From assembly GCA_009917695.1 (NCBI GenBank), contig JAACJG010000009.1:124001-188000 (forward strand): 64,000 nucleotides of DNA, in the 5' to 3' direction. The notes under the pieces were generated by a model. It saw nothing but the letters and a program-made list of their open reading frames with translations, did no database searches and was not told the origin of the DNA. Positions 1 to 7,208 of this stretch are shown here, one piece after another. A program made the translations under genes and the position numbers. Position 1 is the stretch's first letter. Each line of letters opens with the position of its first letter. This stretch comes from Candidatus Rifleibacterium amylolyticum (GTDB lineage: Bacteria > Muiribacteriota > Ozemobacteria > Ozemobacterales > Ozemobacteraceae).

Positions 1-1211
1 TCGGCACTTTCGGTCTGTCCACCAGCGGCCAGATAATCTTCAAACACAATATAGTCAGAGTTGTAACCAACTCGCTGCAGACGCTTTGCTCCTTCGGCTA
101 TTTCATCAGCACTGCCGGTCAGAATGATTCGACTGTGAAACGGAACAATTATTCCTGTCCAGGTTTCCAGGCGGCCGCGCAGAGCAATATTTACCGATCT
201 TGGAATATGCTTATGGGAGTATGCATCAGCATCACGCAAATCAATGACATATACGTTCTGCTGTTCGATCAAGCCATCAAGGCTTGTCAATCGCTCACGA
301 AATGGGGCGGCCCAGTTTACACGCTCAGGTCCCATCTGGTTCATCCTGGCATTCTCAGCAAAATAGCGGGGTGCCGGCTCAAGACCAGACAAAAAATTTG
401 CAATAAAAGCACTTCTGTCATTGGCAAACTTGATGTATGGATTTGAAGCCTTTTCCTGACCAATCGTCGAAGAAGGCTCGTCGCGCAGATTCGCGCCGCA
501 AAGCGACCCGGCACCATGCGCCGGCAAAATGACGGCATTGTCAGAAAGCTTGCTGAGCTTGAAGTTCCAGGTCTCGAACATCATCGCGGCAAGTTCTGAG
601 GCGGCATAACTTCCACCCATCAGATCCGGGCGGCCGAGACTGCCAACAAACAAAGTATCGCCGGATAGAATGAATTCCTGCTGCATTACATTAGTAGCCG
701 GGCTGACAATGCCGCAAAGACTGTCAGGAGTGTGGCCGGGAGTCTCCAGGATTCTTATCACCGCGCTTCCGACAATAATTGTATCGTCTTCTTTCACGGC
801 CCGGTGCGGGTAACTGGCGCCGCTCTTATGGCCTGCAAAAATCGGCGTTCCAGTCGAAAATTCCATTTCTCGATGTCCGGCAACAAAGTCGGCATGCGAA
901 TGCGTCAAAAATGTGCCTACCCATTCGAGGTTTTCGCGGGCAGCATAATCGAGATAGGCCTGCACATCGCGGCCTGGATCGACAACCAGCACCTTGCCTT
1001 CACTGACTACCAGATATGAGTAGTGCGACAACACGCCGAGGTTGAATTGCACTATATTGTAGCCGGTTCCGATGTAGGTGTTGACTATTTGATACTGGGC
1101 AGCCTCATTCGAATGTGTCGCCGATTCGCTATCGGCTATGCCGGCGGCGAAGGCCGGCAAGACACAACAGCAGACCAGCACCAAGCTCAATTTTATCAAT
1201 CTGGTAATCAT
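1..1211 (-). CDS. MBL-fold metallo-hydrolase with C-terminal rhodanese-like domain, exported (3' end truncated by window edge)
   Basis: Minus-strand reading from ATG at 1211: MITRLIKLSLVLVCCCVLPAFAAG (signal peptide), then VLVVDPGRDVQAYLDYA...GTFLTHSHADFVAGH (MBL metal motif), and rhodanese-like VYVIDLRDADAYSHKHIPRSVNI near the left edge. Open at window start, so absent from the ORF track. Confidence 0.85.
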   Translation of the reverse strand, partial: MITRLIKLSLVLVCCCVLPAFAAGIADSESATHSNEAAQYQIVNTYIGTGYNIVQFNLGVLSHYSYLVVSEGKVLVVDPGRDVQAYLDYAARENLEWVGTFLTHSHADFVAGHREMEFSTGTPIFAGHKSGASYPHRAVKEDDTIIVGSAVIRILETPGHTPDSLCGIVSPATNVMQQEFILSGDTLFVGSLGRPDLMGGSYAASELAAMMFETWNFKLSKLSDNAVILPAHGAGSLCGANLRDEPSSTIGQEKASNPYIKFANDRSAFIANFLSGLEPAPRYFAENARMNQMGPERVNWAAPFRERLTSLDGLIEQQNVYVIDLRDADAYSHKHIPRSVNIALRGRLETWTGIIVPFHSRIILTGSADEIAEGAKRLQRVGYNSDYIVFEDYLAAGGQTESA

Positions 1212-1329
1212 TTATGCCTCCCCTGAGTGTATTTTTGCTTCATCACGTATTATACTACAACCGGACTGGCGAAACCATGACACGGCAACTCCGCTTTTCA
1301 AGCAGGTTGTAGACAAAGCACCATAATGA

Positions 1330-1359
1330 AAGCACCCCGGCATTTCTACCGGGGTGCTT
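1330..1359 (-). terminator. Putative intrinsic terminator hairpin downstream of the LysM gene
   Basis: Perfect 11-bp inverted repeat aagcaccccgg/ccggggtgctt with 8-nt loop, 24 bp after the stop at 1384; T-tract short. Confidence 0.6.
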
Positions 1360-1383
1360 ACAGGCATTAAGACAGACTGGCGT

Positions 1384-3549
1384 TTAATCCCAGCGATGGT
1401 TAAGTCCGAAGATCACACCAAAGTCATGGCCATAGCCAAACTCTTTCTGGAGCGCAATCGGGAAGGCAAGATTGCCTTGCCAGCGGTCGTTGAACAAAGT
1501 AAAGCCAACTATCATATCGACATTAGTGCCGGCAGTCTTGTTTTCGGCTGGCAGCGCGATACCAGGCGTCTTGGTGTAGATCAGCTGATCGTTGTTGTCA
1601 ACATCATAAGAGGTGCTGGTAAGTTCACCAACTATGGCAAAGTGTCTGTTTACACGATAGTCAAGGCCAGTGCGCATGATGAGCTTGGTAAGATTGTCTT
1701 CTGGATTATTGGCCAGAGCCATATTGACATGGCTTGCCCATCTTTCATTGAGAACTCCAGAGTAAGCTGCACCAACCTGCACTTCAGCGCCACGAGTAGC
1801 ACCAGCCGGGCCCATGATCGAACCGGTCTTGGTAGTGCCATCGACGGCCGTGCCAATTTCCTGCTGAGGTCTGTGGTAGTTTCCGCCAGGGAAACGCCCC
1901 TCGGCGTGAACGGTTACGGCATGGTCGCCATCAAGGTTCTTCCATACCTGATAACCTGCCTTGAGCGACGGGTCATGCAGTCCCGAGAGATCGGCAGTAT
2001 TTACGCCATCTTTGACTTCCCAGTTCTGGAAAGGAATGGTCAGGCCTGCAAAGAATTTTTTGCCGGCATATGTCAGGTGGACCGGAACGATGATTTCATA
2101 ACCTTCATCGACGACACCCTTGTCACTGTTAACGTATCTGTAGTTTTCATATTTCATCTGCACACCGAAGTTCCAGGTGCTCAGATAAGGCAACAGGGCG
2201 CACTCAGTCTCAAACAGGCCATGATAGCCGTTGAAGTTGACAAAGTAAGGAGTATAATCAGTCGGTTTGAGTTCGTCAGGAATTCTGAAGCGTTCTTCAC
2301 GATAGAGATCGCGACTGCTTACTGCGACAGGCATTCCCGGAGCTGGAGCCGGACCGGGCACAGGAGCGCCCATATAGGGAGCTGCCGGAGGTTCCATAAT
2401 GTTTGGCACACTTACCGGGGGCGGTGGTGGTGTCATTCCTCCACCAGAATATACCGGTGGCGCTGCCGGCGGAGCATAGGCATCCATGGCACCTGGCGCC
2501 GGACTTGGTGCGGCTCCATAAGGTGCATAGCTGGCTGGAGGTGGCGGCGGGGGCGGAGCCATAAGCGGCGGCGGATCGAACGAGGGAGCGCTCATTGCCG
2601 GCTGCTGCGGTTGATACTGCTGGACCGGCGGGGCGGCCATGGCACTCTGCCAGGGTTGCGAAGACAGCGGCCTGGCTTCTACCGTCGGAATACCCATCTC
2701 ATGCTGAGTTGGAGCGGCGCCTGGAATTACCAGAGTTTCGCCGACCATAAGTTTGTTGGGATTCATCGATGGATTTGCTCTTGCGATCTCACGCCATTTC
2801 TGTGATGATCCGAGCAGTCTCTTGGCAATAGTTCCAAGAGTGTCGCCACGCTGAATTACATAAGTCCCGCCAGTCTGGCCGTAGAAACTGGCGTCAGCAT
2901 CGGCATCAGCTGACACTGATGAAACGGCAGTTTCTTCAACAATACTGTTGGCGACTTCGTAGTCACCTTCATTAAAGGAGTTCGCCTGCGGCTGAGCATT
3001 CTGAGCCCTTTGCTGAACGTTACCAGCCTGCTGCTGCACATGCTGTGCATGCTGCTGCGTATTAGCGGCAAACTGCTGAACGTTCTGTGTTGCGGCATGC
3101 ATGGCTGGCGCAGCACTTGAATTGCTTGCAGCCGTAATCAGCTTCTGGCCGACAAAGATACGATTGCCATTTTCGATGTTGTTGAGAACCATGAGATCCT
3201 GCCAGCGATTGGCATCGCCGAAAACCTTCATGGCTATCTTGGGCAGTGTGTCTCCTGCCTGAACCACATAGTGGCTCTGAGTGGCATGGCTTGCTGCTGC
3301 CGCGCCAGCATTGCTGGAAACATTTGCGGGCGGCTCAACCGGAGGCCGGTAGCTTGTCTGGCCCAGTGCAGGTGCCACCACCCGCGGTGGTGCCGACATC
3401 AATTGCTGGGCGCTCTGCCCGGCTGGACCAACTTCTTCCCAGTCACCCTGCTGGGCCTTCGAAATTGCAGGTGCTGCAAATACGAGCCCCATCGACAATA
3501 TGACTGCAAGAACAGGATCTTTGGCCCGGAATGTGTTAAATCCCATCAT
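1384..3549 (-). CDS. Exported protein with two LysM domains, Pro/Ala-rich linker and C-terminal beta-barrel-like domain
   Basis: 721 aa; N-terminal signal; LysM motifs HYVVQAGDTLPKIAMKVFGDANRWQDLMVLNN and YVIQRGDTLGTIAKRLLGSSQKWREIARANP; PPPPPPP linker; alternating aromatic/hydrophobic C-terminus. Confidence 0.8.
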   Translation of the reverse strand: MMGFNTFRAKDPVLAVILSMGLVFAAPAISKAQQGDWEEVGPAGQSAQQLMSAPPRVVAPALGQTSYRPPVEPPANVSSNAGAAAASHATQSHYVVQAGDTLPKIAMKVFGDANRWQDLMVLNNIENGNRIFVGQKLITAASNSSAAPAMHAATQNVQQFAANTQQHAQHVQQQAGNVQQRAQNAQPQANSFNEGDYEVANSIVEETAVSSVSADADADASFYGQTGGTYVIQRGDTLGTIAKRLLGSSQKWREIARANPSMNPNKLMVGETLVIPGAAPTQHEMGIPTVEARPLSSQPWQSAMAAPPVQQYQPQQPAMSAPSFDPPPLMAPPPPPPPASYAPYGAAPSPAPGAMDAYAPPAAPPVYSGGGMTPPPPPVSVPNIMEPPAAPYMGAPVPGPAPAPGMPVAVSSRDLYREERFRIPDELKPTDYTPYFVNFNGYHGLFETECALLPYLSTWNFGVQMKYENYRYVNSDKGVVDEGYEIIVPVHLTYAGKKFFAGLTIPFQNWEVKDGVNTADLSGLHDPSLKAGYQVWKNLDGDHAVTVHAEGRFPGGNYHRPQQEIGTAVDGTTKTGSIMGPAGATRGAEVQVGAAYSGVLNERWASHVNMALANNPEDNLTKLIMRTGLDYRVNRHFAIVGELTSTSYDVDNNDQLIYTKTPGIALPAENKTAGTNVDMIVGFTLFNDRWQGNLAFPIALQKEFGYGHDFGVIFGLNHRWD

Positions 3550-3585
3550 CTCTGACCTCCAGGTCTCTCCGAAAATTTTGATGAA

Positions 3586-4641
3586 TTATAGTTTCCAGAA
3601 TTTTTTGAACTGTGCTTTAAGCAATTTTGCATAGCTGTACCAGTCTGCATAAGATATAAGTTCATCTTTGTTTACCTTATCGACCGACATGATCAAATTG
3701 TTGAGCAATAAACTTACATGTTGTGCGGTTGCTCTTGCCATAAGGTTGCCGGGAGTTCCGCCCTCGAGAACAGACAGGATTCTGCCTGAACAAAAGCGAT
3801 CAGCCAGATCTTTCACCTGCGAAACAATGTTCAGCAGGCCTTCTTCAGTAACCCGCAGGTGCGAGTTGGGGTCATCGATAAGCACATTGGTGCCAAAACC
3901 CAACAATATGAATTCAGGCTGAAACTGTGCGAGTATCTTCTCGACCAGCTCTTTTATACAGACGCGATACTCACGATCGCCATAGCCAGAAACGAATGGA
4001 ATATTGAGGTTGTAACCGAGCGCGCCCTTCTGCCCGAGTTCTTCATAATGACCAGTACCGGTCACACCCGGATATTCATGCAGGGAAATAGTCATCACAT
4101 CCTTGCGATGATAAAAAATTTCCTGTGTGCCACTGCCATGTTCGGCATCAAGATCGATTATCGCGACGCGCTTGAGCGCAAATTTTTTGGTGAGATAATG
4201 CGCCCCGGCAGCAATCGGATTAACCAGGCTGCCAAATCCTGAAGAGGCGCGACCGGCATGATGTCCCGGCATCGCTGTCAGACAAAAGGCCCGTTCGGCC
4301 TGACCGCTCATGATAAGGTCTACGGCATCGAGCACGCCACCCGCGCCAAACCGCGCGATCTCAAAGGATTCCTTGATCAGCGGCGTGTTGTCATCCAGCT
4401 GGTCAACGCCGCTGTAGCTTCGCCGATGAAGATCGTTAAGGAATTCAGGATCATGAATGTCGCGCAGGCGCTTCATCGGCGCAATATCGGCCGGGCGCAC
4501 AACGCCTTCCCACAGACCGTTTTTCTGAAGCTGATCGATAATCAACGACAGACGACCCCCTTCCTGCTTTTCGGTCAGGGGGTCGTATTCCAGGAGCTTT
4601 TCGTTATATAGTATAACGCCTCCTGTGCGGACTTCTTCCAT
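3586..4641 (-). CDS. Histone deacetylase/acetylpolyamine amidohydrolase superfamily protein with degenerate catalytic motifs
   Basis: 351 aa; AMPGHHAGRASSGFGSLVNPIAAGAHYL, VAIIDLDAEHGSGTQEIFY, LNIPFVSGYGDREY, LEGGTPGNL give colinear match to the HDAC fold. Confidence 0.8.
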   Translation of the reverse strand: MEEVRTGGVILYNEKLLEYDPLTEKQEGGRLSLIIDQLQKNGLWEGVVRPADIAPMKRLRDIHDPEFLNDLHRRSYSGVDQLDDNTPLIKESFEIARFGAGGVLDAVDLIMSGQAERAFCLTAMPGHHAGRASSGFGSLVNPIAAGAHYLTKKFALKRVAIIDLDAEHGSGTQEIFYHRKDVMTISLHEYPGVTGTGHYEELGQKGALGYNLNIPFVSGYGDREYRVCIKELVEKILAQFQPEFILLGFGTNVLIDDPNSHLRVTEEGLLNIVSQVKDLADRFCSGRILSVLEGGTPGNLMARATAQHVSLLLNNLIMSVDKVNKDELISYADWYSYAKLLKAQFKKFWKL

Positions 4642-4645
4642 GTAA

Positions 4646-4825
4646 TCAGGCAGAAAACGCTGTTAACATGAGATTTTTATCCATGCAGCCGTCATCGAGC
4701 GACTGGGGATCGAAGATTCTCTCTACAGCCTTTCCTTCTTTCTTAGAATTCGAGCCATCTTTGGCCCGGCGCAGGAACGAATTGTAAACCACACGTGAAT
4801 CTGAGAAGCTCTGCCAAGGTTCCAT
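4646..4825 (-). CDS. Small 59-aa ORF directly upstream of the HDAC-like gene
   Basis: MEPWQSFSDSRVVYNSFLRRAKDGSNSKKEGKAVERIFDPQSLDDGCMDKNLMLTAFSA*; Shine-Dalgarno AAAAGGAGGG upstream of ATG; stop 4 bp before the HDAC start. Below the ORF-track length cutoff. Confidence 0.5.
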   Translation of the reverse strand: MEPWQSFSDSRVVYNSFLRRAKDGSNSKKEGKAVERIFDPQSLDDGCMDKNLMLTAFSA

Positions 4826-4937
4826 ACTCGATACACCCTCCTTTTAGAACTCTTACTATATTCATCGACACAATTCTCAATATCATCCAGCCCACATCTT
4901 TAATCGCTGTCGGGTTCGGGTATCGGGGCAAACAAAA

Positions 4938-4969
4938 AGCCGCACCGGCCGAATCTGGCTGGTGCGGCT
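4938..4969 (-). terminator. Intrinsic terminator downstream of the secreted-protein gene
   Basis: agccgcaccggcc-gaatct-ggctggtgcggct stem-loop followed on the minus strand by TTTTTGTTTG; 15 bp after the stop at 4984. Confidence 0.85.
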
Positions 4970-4983
4970 TTGTTAAGCTGATG

Positions 4984-6159
4984 CTACTTGCGGTGGGCTC
5001 TGGTATTTTTGACCGGCCCTTCTTTGCTGAGAAGCTTTGAAAGCGTTGGATCGGCGAGAACATCCTTGATATCCATCTTCTCGCCATCGACCTCGACTTC
5101 GTTGGCAATCAGCCTGATACCATGACTGTAATCAGCATAAGTCACCTCGTGCCCCCAACCATAGCCCTGTATTGGCTTGCCGCCGTTGCGCGAGTCATGC
5201 CAGCCGTAGATAACTACGCTATCTTTGTGCGAATTCAAAAAATTCGTAATGATAACGTCTTTCTTGTGCCCGGCGATGAGCATACCGTTCTGATGCCCGA
5301 CTTTGCGGCATTTTTCCTCAACCAGCCGCTGATGCTCGGTATAAAACTCGTTCTTGGTCATGCGCTGCTGCCAGTTCTTGTATTGACCGCCAGACATCGG
5401 CGAAGGCGTCAGCTTTGTCTCGGCGTGATTGTAGATATCATCAGACATCTGTGTTGTCGGCAGTATGCAATTAAATTTATCTGCTATGGTCTGTGCTGCC
5501 AGCGGACTCATCGGCATGCGCACAAAGTCGCTGTCATTGCCTATTGCCAGAACGTCTGGCATGACCTTGTATTTAATCACATGTGTCTTACCATCTTTGA
5601 GTTTGCGGCTGACTTCGATTTCTTTGAATTCACGCAGGAATGAGGGAATATTGCCAGCGAGAATCTCAGCCAGAATAGCTTCTTCGCGCTGCGCCGGTGT
5701 CATGTTTTCGGTGCGCTTCATGAATTCGCTGCCAGAACCGGCAGCGCCAGCCGGTATGGGAATTGACTCGTAGCCGCTTAGAGGCTTTGTCTCTACCTTT
5801 TCCTGCGGTGGCGGATTATCCTCTCCTCCGGTCATGCCACCGGGGCTCTCATCAGAGTCATCGCCAGTGGCTACTACAACCGGCTTTTCTTCAACCTCGC
5901 CGCCAAACAGTTCTGCGATAAGTTTCTTCACAAAACTGAACAAACTCTCAAACGAAAGCATTCCTGATGGTGATGGAACGATGCTTTCGGCAAAGCCATC
6001 TGAAATTCCACTGCCCTTTGAGTGTTCGTCAGCATGAATGTTCACGATACCAAGCTCTTCTGACGAAGATCCTTCGACCATCTCCTCGAGACTCTGTGCA
6101 CTTGTTACGTTAAGACACACAATGAGTAACAGAGCAACCAGCAAAAAAATCCGCTTCAT
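4984..6159 (-). CDS. Exported protein of unknown function
   Basis: ORF 4984..6213; likely start at MKRIFLLVALLLIVCLNVTSAQS with GGAGAG SD. Conserved-looking C-terminal domain ...VVIYGWHDSRNGGKPIQGYGWGHEVTYADYSHGIRLIANEVEVDG. Confidence 0.7.
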   Translation of the reverse strand: MKRIFLLVALLLIVCLNVTSAQSLEEMVEGSSSEELGIVNIHADEHSKGSGISDGFAESIVPSPSGMLSFESLFSFVKKLIAELFGGEVEEKPVVVATGDDSDESPGGMTGGEDNPPPQEKVETKPLSGYESIPIPAGAAGSGSEFMKRTENMTPAQREEAILAEILAGNIPSFLREFKEIEVSRKLKDGKTHVIKYKVMPDVLAIGNDSDFVRMPMSPLAAQTIADKFNCILPTTQMSDDIYNHAETKLTPSPMSGGQYKNWQQRMTKNEFYTEHQRLVEEKCRKVGHQNGMLIAGHKKDVIITNFLNSHKDSVVIYGWHDSRNGGKPIQGYGWGHEVTYADYSHGIRLIANEVEVDGEKMDIKDVLADPTLSKLLSKEGPVKNTRAHRK

Positions 6160-6268
6160 GGTTCTCTCCAGCATGATGAAAGATTCTTCGGCCCGGTTTA
6201 TCGAGCCGACCATAATATGTTATCATGTTTAATCAGTTAATTGTAGTTAGATCTGCGCAGGAGGAATT

Positions 6269-7198
6269 ATGAAGTACGGCTTTCTGACTGTCATTATTTT
6301 GCTGACTGCCATGCTGGCACCGATATCTGCCCAGTCGCTCGATGAAATGGTCGATAACATGGGCGAGCAGGATATGCCGCTGGTAACACAACCGTCTGAA
6401 GACGACGAAACCAACGATTCTTCTGCACAGACTGACGAAAACCAACCTCTTGATAACGTCAGTGCCATGCGCCAGCGCATAGTTGAGCTGGCTGAAAGCA
6501 AAGTCGGCACGGTTAATGAGAGCCGAGGCGACGATGGCCATCGAGTCGGCTGGCAGCATCTCAAGGAATTCTATGAAGCTGCATACAGGCTGAAAGACAT
6601 GGAAGCAGAGCGACCCGGCTGGCTCAGCACGCTACAGACGCCTGGCAAGAAAATCAATGACTGGTGCGGCATATTCGGAACCTGGGCATGGCAGAAGGCT
6701 GGCCTGCCGGTGTATTGGAATACGCGACTGATAGGCTGCAAATATCGCGGAGACCTTGCCAATATGGGCCCCGGCGACATCGTTATCATCAAAAAGGAAA
6801 TCAATGACAAGAATCATCATTGTATAGTTAAGTCAATCGATGGCAACGAACTTGTAACCATCGATGGCAACCAGGGTGCAGACTCGATCAAGATACAGAA
6901 CCGCAAGGTTAATCATATCGCGATCTATTATTCAGTCGCCGAAGCAATGGGCACAACTCCGACGCCAGGCACAGGAACACCTGCCACTCCAGGAACCGGA
7001 ACAGTCATCAAGCCGCAACCCGGGACAGGTTCAGGAAGCGGAACTTCACAGCCCAGCCAGCCGCCGGCAGCTCAACCCGGCGACACCCAGAAACCGCCGG
7101 TAACCCAGGCTCCGCCGCCAGCCGACGAGGCTGCTCTGAAAAAGCTGGTAGAAGAACTGATTAAACAGATTTTCATAGCTCTCCCCTTTTTCTGGTAA
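6269..7198 (+). CDS. Exported CHAP/NlpC-P60-like protein with Pro/Gly/Thr-rich C-terminal tail
   Basis: 309 aa; signal peptide MKYGFLTVIILLTAMLAPISAQS; WCGIFGTWAWQKAGLPVYW...GDIVIIKK...NHHCIVKSIDGNELVTIDGNQ resembles the Cys/His arrangement of CHAP-type proteins; SD aggaggaatt. Confidence 0.65.
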   Translation: MKYGFLTVIILLTAMLAPISAQSLDEMVDNMGEQDMPLVTQPSEDDETNDSSAQTDENQPLDNVSAMRQRIVELAESKVGTVNESRGDDGHRVGWQHLKEFYEAAYRLKDMEAERPGWLSTLQTPGKKINDWCGIFGTWAWQKAGLPVYWNTRLIGCKYRGDLANMGPGDIVIIKKEINDKNHHCIVKSIDGNELVTIDGNQGADSIKIQNRKVNHIAIYYSVAEAMGTTPTPGTGTPATPGTGTVIKPQPGTGSGSGTSQPSQPPAAQPGDTQKPPVTQAPPPADEAALKKLVEELIKQIFIALPFFW

Positions 7199-7208
7199 CC
7201 ATAAACAA

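Noticed and set aside
1354-2805. 483-aa plus-strand ORF
   Set aside because: Fully antisense to the 721-aa LysM protein gene; low-complexity RWRCRRSIG-type composition is the mirror of the proline-rich linker.
4743-5108. 121-aa minus-strand ORF
   Set aside because: Out of frame with the terminator-supported gene at 4984 and with the 59-aa ORF; reads through the terminator hairpin.
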